Shown here one piece after another: positions 17,276-26,800 of a stretch of 56,500 nucleotides of DNA. The position numbers and the translations under genes were made by a program. The first letter of the stretch is position 1. Every line of letters begins with the position of its first letter. The stretch is taken from assembly GCA_016201205.1 (NCBI GenBank), contig JACQDF010000346.1:1-56500 (forward strand), written 5' to 3'. Source of the stretch: Acidobacteriota bacterium. Its GTDB lineage: Bacteria; Acidobacteriota; Terriglobia; Bryobacterales; Bryobacteraceae. The notes below the pieces were generated by a model. It was not told where the DNA came from. It ran no database searches and saw nothing but the letters and a program-made list of their open reading frames with translations.

Positions 17276-17279
<4 letters not shown>
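16290..17279 (-). CDS. exported FGE/sulfatase-modifying-factor-fold protein lacking the catalytic cysteines
   Basis: A 329-residue protein with a signal peptide (ACLLLLLAATALAQ), a helical N-terminal region, a Pro-rich linker (APAPAPPPPKP, about 92-102) and an FGE-sulfatase domain from about 110 to the end. Domain landmarks are VWIPPGTFRMGC, PVVDVSWDDARGYCAWIG, RLPSEAEWEYAARAG, NVWEWVNDWYG, RALRGGSW and YIGFRC. In true formylglycine-generating enzymes the segment after RGGS carries two copper-binding Cys residues (SYMCHRSYC); here it reads SWNLYPWNARASY with none. A sulfatase-activating role is therefore unlikely; binding or another oxidative role is possible. It starts by a 4-base ATGA overlap with the kinase stop, so it is translationally coupled to the kinase. 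Confidence 0.85.
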
Positions 17280-18655
<1,376 letters not shown>

Positions 18656-18732
18656 TGCGCGGTCGCGATTCGATCAGGATAGCTGTTTGGGGAGCTGGAA
18701 TCCAGGGGGTGCGATCGCGCCATAATCTACTA

Positions 18733-20145
18733 ATGGGAATCCGCACGCTGTTCTCCACTGCCCTCTTCGCCCAGCTCATCCTCACCGTCGCCGACACGCC
18801 GACCAAAGCCCGCTTGCCGAATGGCGAATTCATTTCCTGGAAAGAGCACCTGATCGACGACGAGCAACTGGGGCGCGTTCCGATTCGCGGCGCCGATGGC
18901 TTGCAAATGGCCGACTTCGACAAAGACGGATACCTCGACATCGTCTCCGTCCACGAAGACAGCAACCACATTCGGCTTGCTTTCGGCAGCAAGGACCCGG
19001 ACCGGTGGCAGCTTGTCACGCTGGCGGAGGGGGACGAGGCAGCAGCCGCGGAGGACGCCGCGGTTGGGGATGTGAATGGCGACGGCTATCCTGACATCAT
19101 CGCTGCCTGCGAGCTGGCGCACCTCATTTATTTCCAGAATCCCGGCAAGACGGCGCGCACTGCTCGATGGCAGCGCGTCATCCTCGAGAACACGCGCAAC
19201 CGGGGCTCCTTCATCCGCGTGTTTCTGGCTGACCTGGACAAAGACGGCCGCCTCGAGGCCATCGCCGCCAACAAAGGCGAGCAACTTCCCACCACCGTTC
19301 CCGGCGAGCCGCTGCCAAAGAATCAGCGCCAACGGCGTCCCGTTTCCTGGTTCTCGATCCCCTCCAATCCGCTCGATGCCCGCGCCTGGAAGGAGCATGA
19401 GCTGATTCGCTTCCTGATCCCCATCAATTGCCAGCCGGTCGATATCGACGGCGACGGCGACATTGACATCATCGCCGGCAGCCGCGGAGAGGCGCGCATG
19501 GTGATCATGGAGAACGTGTCGCTGGAGCCGCTCCGGTTCGAGCCGCGGCCGGTTCGCATCGAAGGCATCAAGGATGGCGCGCCCGGCCCTTGGGGCTTCA
19601 TGATTGCCATTCAGGATCTCAACGCCGACGGCCGTCCCGACATGGTAGTCTCCGGTGGCGGCGGCGCCGTCGTCTGGCTCGAGCAGCCTTCCAGGCTCAC
19701 CCAGCCGTGGAAACTGCACCACATCGGCGGGATCTTCCCCGACGTGCCCACAGGCATCACCGCCGCCGATATCGACTCGGATGGTTACGCTGACGTCATT
19801 ACCGGCGGCTACAGCCAGAACCCGCGCGAGCACGACGGCGCTGCGATCACCGCGGAAAGCGTGGTGGGCCGCATCGCCTGGTTCCAGAATCCGGGACTGC
19901 GGGGCGGCGCCTGGAGACGGCACGACATCTCGCGCACCAAGCGGGGAATGTATGATGCCTTCCTCGCACGGGACATGGATGGCGACGGCGACCTCGATTT
20001 TGTCTCGACACGCGGCAATAGCTGGAATTGGGACGGAGTGTTCTGGCTGGAGCAGGTTCGTTCCGCGCAACCGCGAGAAGCGTTCACCCCGGCGCGCGCG
20101 AGGGAAAGCGCTCCGCTGCCGCTGCCCGCCGCGGAGCGGAAGTAG
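18733..20145 (+). CDS. exported seven-repeat FG-GAP/VCBS beta-propeller protein
   Basis: A 470-residue protein. ATG 18733 is preferred to the upstream in-frame start because it opens a signal peptide (IRTLFSTALFAQLILTVA). Seven Ca2+-binding DxDxDG loops are spaced along the chain: DFDKDGYLD (61), DVNGDGYPD (113), DLDKDGRLE (167), DIDGDGDID (237), DLNADGRPD (295), DIDSDGYAD (346) and DMDGDGDLD (414). This fits one seven-bladed integrin-like propeller. No enzyme motif was seen; such proteins usually bind ligands or glycans outside the cell. It diverges from the kinase gene, with 77 bases between them; CATAAT just upstream of the ATG may be a -10 without a clear -35. Confidence 0.85.
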   Translation: MGIRTLFSTALFAQLILTVADTPTKARLPNGEFISWKEHLIDDEQLGRVPIRGADGLQMADFDKDGYLDIVSVHEDSNHIRLAFGSKDPDRWQLVTLAEGDEAAAAEDAAVGDVNGDGYPDIIAACELAHLIYFQNPGKTARTARWQRVILENTRNRGSFIRVFLADLDKDGRLEAIAANKGEQLPTTVPGEPLPKNQRQRRPVSWFSIPSNPLDARAWKEHELIRFLIPINCQPVDIDGDGDIDIIAGSRGEARMVIMENVSLEPLRFEPRPVRIEGIKDGAPGPWGFMIAIQDLNADGRPDMVVSGGGGAVVWLEQPSRLTQPWKLHHIGGIFPDVPTGITAADIDSDGYADVITGGYSQNPREHDGAAITAESVVGRIAWFQNPGLRGGAWRRHDISRTKRGMYDAFLARDMDGDGDLDFVSTRGNSWNWDGVFWLEQVRSAQPREAFTPARARESAPLPLPAAERK

Positions 20146-20172
20146 CTACCGCTTCAGCCGCTTTATCATGGG

Positions 20173-21114
20173 CTATTTCTTTAAGTGCTTGTCGAACCAC
20201 TCGACGGCAAGTTGTTGCGCCTGCTGGCGTGCCTCGCGGTAGATTCCGTAGTGCGGAATGTTCGGCACCGTGACCAGGTCCTTTGGTCCCTTGGCCAGCG
20301 CATAGGCTTTGACCGCATGGTCCTTGTTGTCGAACAATTCTTCTTTTTCCGCGATGACGAACCGCATGGCGCAGCGCGGTGCATTGGCCACGTCCTCGAT
20401 GGGTGCGTAGCCGGCAAAGCGCGAACGAATCGGAGCGCCCCGCAATTGTCCGATCTCGACGGCCAGCGGCGCAGGGTAGCCGATCTCCCCGCGGGCGCGT
20501 TTGGTCGAATCGTCGTAGAGCTTCTTCCTGTCATTGACGATCTGGCGGCCGTCGAGCGCGCCCACCTGGCTGAAGATCGCCTTCACGCGAGAGTCGCGAG
20601 CCGCCGCCCACACGACCAGCCCACCCGAGAAGCTGCTGCCCCACAGCCCGAGCTTTTCGATGTCGCAGCCCGGTTCGGCCGCCGCCCAATGAATTGCATT
20701 CAGCCAGTCGGCGCCGAAGTCCAGCGGATCCACGACTTCGCGCACTTCTTTCACTTGCGCTGTGAACGGGTCGCCGGGCTTGTGCGCCGGCGCCGGGCCG
20801 GCTAGAACCAGTCGCGAGTCGCTCTCGCCCCAGCCGCGGTAGTCAAAGGTTACGACGAAGTATCCGGCACGCGCAAATGCAACAGCGTCCAGCCGCAGAG
20901 CGCGCATCGTTCCGCCCCAGCCGTGGGCCATCAACACGCACGGCAGCTTCTTGCCCACATTCGTCTTGAGATAAAATTTCTCAGCCGCCATCCGCGTGCC
21001 TTCGCTGATGATGGCTGCTCTGTCGAGTTGAACATCGTCGGGGAGTTGAAGCGCCGCCGGCGTTTGCGCCCAGACGGCCAGAGATGCAAAGAAGGGAAGC
21101 AGTGCGCGTCGCAT
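20173..21114 (-). CDS. exported alpha/beta hydrolase (dienelactone-hydrolase/peptidase-like)
   Basis: A 313-residue protein with a signal peptide ending near VWAQ. Alpha/beta-hydrolase landmarks are oxyanion HGWGG (64-68), YRGWGES (92-98), nucleophile elbow GSSFSGG (Ser161), an acidic segment (IAEKEELFDNKDH) and a late His in NIPHYGIY. The overall pattern resembles the YqkD/DUF1100-type hydrolases acting on small esters or acyl peptides. The substrate is unknown. It converges on the FG-GAP gene (27 bases between stops) and is divergent from the Rpn nuclease gene, 67 bases away. Confidence 0.82.
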   Translation of the reverse strand: MRRALLPFFASLAVWAQTPAALQLPDDVQLDRAAIISEGTRMAAEKFYLKTNVGKKLPCVLMAHGWGGTMRALRLDAVAFARAGYFVVTFDYRGWGESDSRLVLAGPAPAHKPGDPFTAQVKEVREVVDPLDFGADWLNAIHWAAAEPGCDIEKLGLWGSSFSGGLVVWAAARDSRVKAIFSQVGALDGRQIVNDRKKLYDDSTKRARGEIGYPAPLAVEIGQLRGAPIRSRFAGYAPIEDVANAPRCAMRFVIAEKEELFDNKDHAVKAYALAKGPKDLVTVPNIPHYGIYREARQQAQQLAVEWFDKHLKK

Positions 21115-21181
21115 AGCTGGATTCCTTAGCGTAGCGTATCACGCGCACAGTGGTGCATTTGCGCCACAATGGGAGACCGTC

Positions 21182-22072
21182 ATGAAGGACGGCTTCAACT
21201 TTGACGGCGCGTTGAAGGACCTGTTTCAGCAGGACAGGCCGGTTTTGCTCGAAACGGTGACGAAAGGTCTGGCCGTGCGGGAGTTCCTGAACGTGGAGCT
21301 TCCGAAAGTGCAGCAACGGCGAGTGGACCTGGTCCTTTCCCTTGCAGACGGATCGATTCTCCATCTGGAGTTCCAGAGCACCAACCATCCGGACATGGCG
21401 TACCGGATGGGAATCTATCATTTGCTGCTGGCGCGGTTGTACCGCCGGCCACTGCGGCACGTCGTTCTGTACGTCGGCGATGCAAAGATGCGTATGGCGA
21501 ACCGGCTGGATACCGGATCAATGCAGTTTGGTTACGAACTTATCGACATTCGGGCAATCGCAGCCGAATCGTTGCTGCGGACCGGGCGGCCAGCCGACTA
21601 TGCGCTGGCGATTCTGGCCGGCGGCGGAGTGACGCGATTGCCGCAAATCGTCGAGCGCATTGCGCGGCTCAAAGGATCGGCCAGAGATCGCGCGCTTGCA
21701 CAATTGGTGGTATTGTCAGGACTGAGGGCTTATCCACGACGAGTGGTCACGGAGTTAGCGCGTATGGGTGTAGTGATTGACGCTTCCAAAAACCCGGTGC
21801 TCCAGCAATGGCGCCGGGAGGCAATCGAAGAGGGCAAGGCTGAAGGCAAGGCTGAAGGCAAGGCTGAAGGCAAGGCTGAAGGCAAGGCTGAGGGCACGCT
21901 CGAGGGTGTCCGGATCGTGCTGCGTGATCTATTGGAAACCAAGTTCGGCAGGTTGCCGAGATGGGCGGAGGCACGCCTGATGAAAGCCTCGACCGCGCAA
22001 CTCCAGAAGTGGGTGAGGAAAGTCGTGGTGGCCGACACGCTGGAAGCAGTGCTTGGCAAAAAGCAGGGTTAG
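21182..22072 (+). CDS. Rpn-type PD-(D/E)XK nuclease family protein with KAEG-repeat helix
   Basis: A 296-residue protein of the Rpn recombination-promoting nuclease / putative transposase group. The nuclease core is visible at 49-65: RVDLVLSL (D49) and LHLEFQS (E63-x-Q65, the E-x-Q form usual in this family), followed by PDMAYRMGIYHLLLARLYRR. The C-terminal part is helical, interrupted by five perfect four-residue KAEG units (coded by 21833-21892), then RDLLETKFGRLPRWAEARL, a C-terminal domain common in these proteins. Family members promote RecA-independent recombination and often occur in families per genome. Its 3' half is duplicated immediately downstream. Confidence 0.85.
   Translation: MKDGFNFDGALKDLFQQDRPVLLETVTKGLAVREFLNVELPKVQQRRVDLVLSLADGSILHLEFQSTNHPDMAYRMGIYHLLLARLYRRPLRHVVLYVGDAKMRMANRLDTGSMQFGYELIDIRAIAAESLLRTGRPADYALAILAGGGVTRLPQIVERIARLKGSARDRALAQLVVLSGLRAYPRRVVTELARMGVVIDASKNPVLQQWRREAIEEGKAEGKAEGKAEGKAEGKAEGTLEGVRIVLRDLLETKFGRLPRWAEARLMKASTAQLQKWVRKVVVADTLEAVLGKKQG
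21833..21892 (+). repeat. 12-bp coding minisatellite, five units
   Basis: Five units of GGCAAGGCTGAA (last unit ends GAG), coding KAEG in frame inside the Rpn-type gene. The downstream duplicate carries eight units, so copy number has already changed since the duplication. Confidence 0.95.
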
Positions 22073-22077
22073 CGGAT

Positions 22078-22129
22078 TTCCCTGCTTGCGCTGCTCGATG
22101 GTTTGCCCTTCTTCGAGGCGCGGTGCGGC
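22078..22129. repeat. displaced copy of the tail of the 22567-23496 gene
   Basis: These about 51 bases match 22681-22731 with only two or three differences (starting CCTGCTTGCGCTGCTCGATG in both). The 22681-22731 copy is internal to the minus-strand secreted-protein gene, so this one is a fragment carried here by the tandem duplication of the Rpn 3' half. It joins directly to Rpn sequence matching position 21624 onward, at a GCGG-rich microhomology. Confidence 0.85.
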
Positions 22130-22561
22130 GGAGTGACGCGATTGCCGGAAATCTTCGAGCGAATTGCACGGCTCAAAGGATCGTCCAGAGATCGCGCGTT
22201 TGCACAATTGGTGGTATTGTCAGCGCGTATGGGTGTAGTGATTGACGCTTCCAAAAACCCGGTGCTCCAGCAGTGGCGCCGGGAGGCAATCGAAGAGGGC
22301 AAGGCTGAAGGCAAGGCTGAAGGCAAGGCTGAAGGCAAGGCTGAGGGCAAGGCTGAAGGCAAGGCTGAGGGCAAGGCTGAGGGCAAGGCTGAGGGTTTCC
22401 AGATCGTGCTGCGTGATCTATTGGAAACCAAGTTCGGCAGGTTGCCGAGATGGGCGAAGGCACGCCTGATGAAGGCCTCGACCGCGCAACTCCAGAGGTG
22501 GGTGAGGAAAGTCGTGGTGGCCGACACGCTGGAAGCAGTGCTCGGCAAGAAGCAGGATTAG
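22103..22561 (+). pseudogene. 5'-truncated tandem duplicate of the Rpn-type nuclease gene
   Basis: An open frame of 152 residues whose residues from about 9 onward repeat the C-terminal half of the 21182-22072 protein (GVTRLP, RIARLKGS, ARMGVVIDASKNPVLQQWRR, FGRLPRW, VVVADTLEAVLGKKQ). The nuclease core (D, E-x-Q) is absent. The first eight codons come from antisense of the neighbouring secreted-protein gene. Relative to the parent it lacks 39 bases (13 residues, GLRAYPRRVVTEL) and carries eight instead of five KAEG units. It could still make a nuclease-less C-terminal protein, as reported for internally initiated forms in the Rpn family, but I see no ribosome-binding site. Confidence 0.75.
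22298..22393 (+). repeat. 12-bp minisatellite, eight units
   Basis: Eight consecutive 12-base units of GGCAAGGCTGA(A/G), in the same frame (KAEG) as the five-unit array at 21833-21892. The third-position A/G differences between units suggest unit-level slippage or conversion rather than a single recent expansion. Confidence 0.95.
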
Positions 22562-22566
22562 CGGGC

Positions 22567-23496
22567 CTACCGGCAGCCGTCGCCCTTGCACACCCGTTCG
22601 CCAAGACGCTGCGGCGCGCCCAGCCGGTTCGGATCGCTGATCGAGGGCCGCTGCACAACCACCGATTCCAGCAGTTGATCTTCCTGCTTGCGCTGCTCGA
22701 TGATTTGCCGTTCTTCGAGGCGCGGTGCGGCAGAGGGGTCCGCGCGCCCGGGAACGTTGCGGAAAATATCCACTTCACGTGATTCCGAGCCGTCCTGATT
22801 CTTGCGCACCCGGCTCACCGTCTGGCCCGCCAGCCGCAACCGGCCATCGTCGGCCCGCTCGTACTGTGCCGTGTTCTCGGTGCGCTGTCCGTCTTGATCG
22901 TTTGAATTCGACACCACGCGCAGCGCCTCGGCGAACCGTCCGCCCTGGTCCTTGCGATAAGTAGTCACATCCACGCTGGAACTCGTCTTGTCCTCGGTGA
23001 CCATCCTCAACTGGCGTTCGGCCACTTCCAGGGCGCCGCTCACTCCCGGACGCTCCAGCTTGACGACTGAGTTCGTTGTGCCGCCGCTCTTGGTGCTTTC
23101 CGTCGTGACACGCTCGGCGAGCTGATAGCTTCCGTTGAGGTCCCCGCGGTATATGCTGACGACGCTGGAAACCGAGCCATCGGTGTTCTTGCGCTCCTGG
23201 ATCTGCTGCTTTTCGACCGTCCCCGGATTCCCGTTGGCGTCGTACCGCCGCACAATCCGCTCGACGACACGCCCGCCGGCATCCTCGCTAATCACTCGTT
23301 CTTCGCTCGATTCCAGCGGCGCCATTCGCCCATTGACCGACTGAGTCCATTCGGTCCGCGCAGTGGTGTTCCCGCTCTTGACGGTGGAGTACATGCCATC
23401 CAGGACACGCCGCCCGTTCAAGTCGGTGGTGTAGGTGGTAACCTGCTGCGCCGAAACGGCCAGGCAGACCATTGGTACTACGATCCAAGCCTTCAT
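22567..23496 (-). CDS. secreted protein built of about 30-40 residue repeats
   Basis: A 309-residue protein with a signal peptide (WIVVPMVCLAVSAQQ). I recognise no family. The mature chain is made of loosely similar units, each with a polar NxDGS-type turn, a YRxDxxG strand and an LAERV-type segment. Examples are NTDGSVSSVVSIYRGDLNG, TSSSVDVTTYRKDQGGRF, DGQRTENTAQYERADDGRL and DGSESREVDIFRNVPGRA. The pattern recalls YD-repeat or other extended beta surfaces. Cys pairs are almost absent until the C-terminal CKGDGC. It lies next to, and lent sequence to, the Rpn duplication (22681-22731). Transcription is toward the Rpn remnant, with 5 bases between the two stops. Confidence 0.7.
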   Translation of the reverse strand: MKAWIVVPMVCLAVSAQQVTTYTTDLNGRRVLDGMYSTVKSGNTTARTEWTQSVNGRMAPLESSEERVISEDAGGRVVERIVRRYDANGNPGTVEKQQIQERKNTDGSVSSVVSIYRGDLNGSYQLAERVTTESTKSGGTTNSVVKLERPGVSGALEVAERQLRMVTEDKTSSSVDVTTYRKDQGGRFAEALRVVSNSNDQDGQRTENTAQYERADDGRLRLAGQTVSRVRKNQDGSESREVDIFRNVPGRADPSAAPRLEERQIIEQRKQEDQLLESVVVQRPSISDPNRLGAPQRLGERVCKGDGCR

Positions 23497-23527
23497 ATTC
23501 CAAGCCTATGGCCAGCAAGCCGGCCCT

Positions 23528-24268
23528 TCAATCAGGTGAAGACCTTAGGTCTCTTGTCCGCTTCCAAGCCTCGACGATCTTGTCCACGTAAAGCTGCGTC
23601 TCCCGGTAGGGCGGCACACCGTTGTACCGCACGACGGCCCCAGGGCCTGCATTGTAGGCTGCCAAGGCCCGCCGCAACTGATCCGGATATTGTTGATACC
23701 TGATGAGCAGATCCCGCAGGTACCGCGTGCCTGCCTCGACGTTTTGCCGCGGATCGCGCGGGTCGACGCCGAGAGCAGCGGCCGTGGCCGGCATCAATTG
23801 CATGATGCCGATGGCTCCTTTCGGGGAAAGGGCGTCCGCGCGGTAGCCCGATTCCGCCTTGGCGACCAGATGCAGGAACCCTGGCGGCAATGTGTAGTTA
23901 AGTGCCGATTGTTCAACCAGCTCTTTAGGTGTCGGCGCGGGCCGATGCGATGATTCTGCTTGGATTGGGCTGGCCGGCGGGGACACTGCCGACGCCGCCT
24001 CTTCCGCCTCAAATGAAACTACCGAGCAAGCCGGTAGCTCGACGAAGCCTTCCTGGCTCGTGTACAGCCGGAGCTTGTCTTGGATCCTTTCGTGGCGCTC
24101 GATTCGCAAGCGGAATCCGCTCTCCAGCACGGCAAACTCCCCGCACCAGGACGCTGCGCACACCAGAAACGTCAATGCCGTGGGCCTGAGCACTTCGATG
24201 AAAGTATGACGCAGAAAGACCTGCATCCGTGCACCAGGAGGAGCCCTCCGGCGGTGTGAATCAGGCAT
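23528..24268 (-). CDS. lytic transglycosylase (SLT family)
   Basis: Cleaves the MurNAc-GlcNAc bond of peptidoglycan with formation of 1,6-anhydroMurNAc. The product has 246 residues. The catalytic domain at about 118-240 shows ESGYRADALSPKGAIGIMQL (catalytic E139), NVEAGTRYLRDLL and ALAAYNAGPGAV, the three family blocks. An N-terminal hydrophobic segment (about 27-42) is a signal or anchor. The internal ATG at 24226 (residue 15) would put it closer to the N-terminus and may be the real start. Residues 45-115 form a small cysteine-containing beta region plus a Pro/Ala linker. It diverges from the gluzincin gene at 24312. Confidence 0.88.
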   Translation of the reverse strand: MPDSHRRRAPPGARMQVFLRHTFIEVLRPTALTFLVCAASWCGEFAVLESGFRLRIERHERIQDKLRLYTSQEGFVELPACSVVSFEAEEAASAVSPPASPIQAESSHRPAPTPKELVEQSALNYTLPPGFLHLVAKAESGYRADALSPKGAIGIMQLMPATAAALGVDPRDPRQNVEAGTRYLRDLLIRYQQYPDQLRRALAAYNAGPGAVVRYNGVPPYRETQLYVDKIVEAWKRTRDLRSSPD

Positions 24269-24311
24269 TTACCCGAGAGAAACTGTCTCAAGCTCGCCGT
24301 AGCATGATGGT

Positions 24312-25535
24312 ATGGCCATCAGTGCGCTCGTCCTGTTCGCTGTGTCCGGAGCCACGCTGACAACGGAATCAGTCGTGCGCAGCGGGTGCGGAGATGAGGA
24401 AACGCAAGTGGCGAAACTGCCTGCCGGTGTACAGGTGGAGGTTCGCTCAGCCATGTCCGGAGGCAGCGGCACATGCTACAAGATCACAGCCACCGTCGAT
24501 GGGAAGCAGGTGGCCGGCTACGTGCCTGCGAACGCCTTGAGCAGCATCGGGTCGTTCGACCAGGCGCGCCGCTCAGCGAGGGATGTCGGCTTCGCCGGCG
24601 CCGCCAATGATGTGAAGACGCTGGCGCGCTCGGCGACGGCCAAGGTCAAGCGCGATCACCCGGCCTCGAAAGCATGGGACCTCATCGATCAAAACCAGCC
24701 CGCCGAGGCGCTGCGTGTGATGGAAAAAGACCTCCAGCGCTACCCGATGGATCCCTATTTGCACGCGGCGGCCGGCATGGCGTATTACCGCATGGACAAC
24801 CTGGAGAAGGCGATGCTGCACTGGCGCAACGCCATCGACATCGAACCCAATCCGTCGATCCAGCGCCTGATCGACCAGGCCGGGCGCGAGAAGGCTGCCG
24901 ACAAGGGCTCCGAGCGCATGGTGGGCACGCGGGTCGCATTGCGCTACGAACGGGGCACGGTGTCCGAGCCGCTGGCGCGGGCGATGCTCAGCACGCTGGA
25001 TGAAGAATACAGTCGCATCTCCTTTCAGCTTGGCTGCCGGGCTTCGGAAAAGGTGACGGCGGTGGTCCAGAGCCGGGACGCCTATATGCAAAGCACCAAC
25101 GCGGCGGAATGGACCGGCGGTTTGTTTGACGGCCGGATCCATGTGCCGGTCTCCGACTCGCAGCAGGTGCCGCCGCGGACACGGCAAACATTCGCCCATG
25201 AACTGGTGCATGCCTGCCTGCACGAGCTGGGCAACTGGCCTTCCTGGTTGCACGAGGGGCTGGCGCAGAAGTACTCCGGCCGCTCTCTGGACCCCGTCAC
25301 CAGGGCGGAGCTGAACTCGATGCTCAAGGCGAATCAGTTGCCGAAGTTGAGCCAGTTGGGGCAAAACTGGATGCGCATGAGCGCGGATCGCGCGCGGGTG
25401 GCGTACGCCTACGCACTGCTCGCCGCTGAAAGGCTGCTCGCGTTGAACGCCAATACGGGCATCGGCAACGTGCTGCGGAACCCGGACGACTTTGTTCGGG
25501 TGGCCGAAGAACTCCAGAAGAGCCTCGGGCTGTAG
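24312..25535 (+). CDS. exported gluzincin (peptidase MA-like) with SH3-like and TPR regions
   Basis: A 407-residue protein with a short signal peptide (AISALVLFAVSGA). Residues 20-80 read like a bacterial SH3 domain (LPAGVQVEVRS, GKQVAGYVPANAL). Residues 120-195 contain TPR-like helices (NQPAEALRVMEKDLQRYP, DNLEKAMLHWRNAIDIEP). The C-terminal half carries a zinc site of the peptidase-MA type: HELVH (H296, E297, H300) with the third ligand in WLHEGLAQ (E315). Predicted envelope metallopeptidase. A related TPR-gluzincin lies in the MoxR operon at 34424-36631. It is 30 bases upstream of tyrS and probably co-transcribed with it. Confidence 0.82.
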   Translation: MAISALVLFAVSGATLTTESVVRSGCGDEETQVAKLPAGVQVEVRSAMSGGSGTCYKITATVDGKQVAGYVPANALSSIGSFDQARRSARDVGFAGAANDVKTLARSATAKVKRDHPASKAWDLIDQNQPAEALRVMEKDLQRYPMDPYLHAAAGMAYYRMDNLEKAMLHWRNAIDIEPNPSIQRLIDQAGREKAADKGSERMVGTRVALRYERGTVSEPLARAMLSTLDEEYSRISFQLGCRASEKVTAVVQSRDAYMQSTNAAEWTGGLFDGRIHVPVSDSQQVPPRTRQTFAHELVHACLHELGNWPSWLHEGLAQKYSGRSLDPVTRAELNSMLKANQLPKLSQLGQNWMRMSADRARVAYAYALLAAERLLALNANTGIGNVLRNPDDFVRVAEELQKSLGL

Positions 25536-25565
25536 CTGCCGGGCGGCCCCTCTTACAATAAGAAG

Positions 25566-26789
25566 GTGCCCTCTTTTTCGATCAATGAACAGCTCGCCTA
25601 CCTCAAGAAAGGCCTGGCCGAACTGATCCGGGAAGAAGAGCTGAAAGACCGGCTGATCCGGTCCCGCCAGACGGGGCAGCCCTTGCGCGTCAAGGCGGGC
25701 TTTGACCCCACCGCGCCCGATTTGCATCTGGGCCACACGGTGCTGCTGCGGAAGATGAAGCACTTCCAGGATCTGGGCCACACCGTGATTTTTCTCATCG
25801 GAGACATCACCGGGCTGATCGGCGACCCCACCGGCCGCAACGTCACTCGGCCGCCGATGACGCGCGCCGAGATCGATGCCAACGCCGAGACTTACAAGAC
25901 GCAGGTTTTCAAGATTCTGGATCCGGACAAGACAGTGGTCCGGTTCAACAGCGAGTGGCTCGCGAAGCTGAAATTCGAAGATGTGGCCAGGCTGTGCGGC
26001 CACTACACAGTGGCCCGGCTGCTGGAGCGTGACGATTTCGCCAAACGCTACCGCGAGCAGACGCCGATCTCGGTGCACGAGTTTCTGTATCCGCTGGCGC
26101 AGGCATACGACTCGGTGGCATTACAGTGCGATGTCGAGATGGGCGGCTCGGATCAGAAGTTCAACCTGCTGGTGGGACGCGAGCTGCAACGCGGCTACGG
26201 GCAGCCGCCGCAGATCGTGGCCACAACGCCGTTGCTCGAAGGGCTGGACGGCGTCGAGAAAATGTCAAAATCCAAGGGGAACTATGTAGGCATCACCGAA
26301 TCCCCCGAAGACATGTTCAAAAAGTTGATGTCGATCAGTGACGAGCTGATGTACCGCTACTTCGAGCTGCTGACCGACTTGAGCGTGGCCGAGGTCCAGC
26401 AGAGGAAGCAGCGCATCGCCAGCGGCGCCCGGCACCCGATGGAAGACAAGATCGAGCTGGCCCGCCGTATCGTCGCGGATTTCCATTCTCAGGCCGACGC
26501 CGCCCGCGCCGCCGAGGAATTCAACCGCGTGGTACGCCGCGGCGAAGTTCCCTCCGACATTCAGACGGTGGCGCTTCCGGAAGGCGTTCGCAGCGACGGC
26601 GGCATCCATGTTCCAAAGCTGCTGGCAAAGATCGGCCTGGCTGAGTCGGTCTCCGATGCGAACCGTAAGTTGAAGGCCGGCGCGGTCGAGATCAATGGGG
26701 AACGCGTGACCGATCTGGTGTGGAGCGGCGGCAGCGAGCTGATTGTGCACGCCGGCAAGAAGTGGATGCGGGTGGCCGGTCAGAAGTAA
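25566..26789 (+). CDS. tyrS: tyrosyl-tRNA synthetase (class with HIGH as HLGH and KMSKS)
   Basis: Attaches tyrosine to tRNA(Tyr). The product has 407 residues. The nucleotide-binding HLGH is at 54-57 and KMSKS at 232-236. The tyrosine/tRNA-specificity stretch contains [21 protein letters not shown]-terminal S4 RNA-binding domain occupies about 345-400 ([20 protein letters not shown]). The layout fits the TyrS2/TyrZ-like bacterial group. The start is GTG 25566; the AAGAAG immediately before it is closer than usual for a Shine-Dalgarno. It converges on the DUF4175-type gene with 11 bases between stops and no visible terminator. Confidence 0.96.
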   Translation: MPSFSINEQLAYLKKGLAELIREEELKDRLIRSRQTGQPLRVKAGFDPTAPDLHLGHTVLLRKMKHFQDLGHTVIFLIGDITGLIGDPTGRNVTRPPMTRAEIDANAETYKTQVFKILDPDKTVVRFNSEWLAKLKFEDVARLCGHYTVARLLERDDFAKRYREQTPISVHEFLYPLAQAYDSVALQCDVEMGGSDQKFNLLVGRELQRGYGQPPQIVATTPLLEGLDGVEKMSKSKGNYVGITESPEDMFKKLMSISDELMYRYFELLTDLSVAEVQQRKQRIASGARHPMEDKIELARRIVADFHSQADAARAAEEFNRVVRRGEVPSDIQTVALPEGVRSDGGIHVPKLLAKIGLAESVSDANRKLKAGAVEINGERVTDLVWSGGSELIVHAGKKWMRVAGQK

Positions 26790-26800
26790 TTGATGTCGCC

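Noticed and set aside
21833-22393. Regular short repeats that could be taken for a CRISPR array
   Set aside because: Units are only 12 bases, contiguous without spacers, in frame and code KAEG inside a protein.
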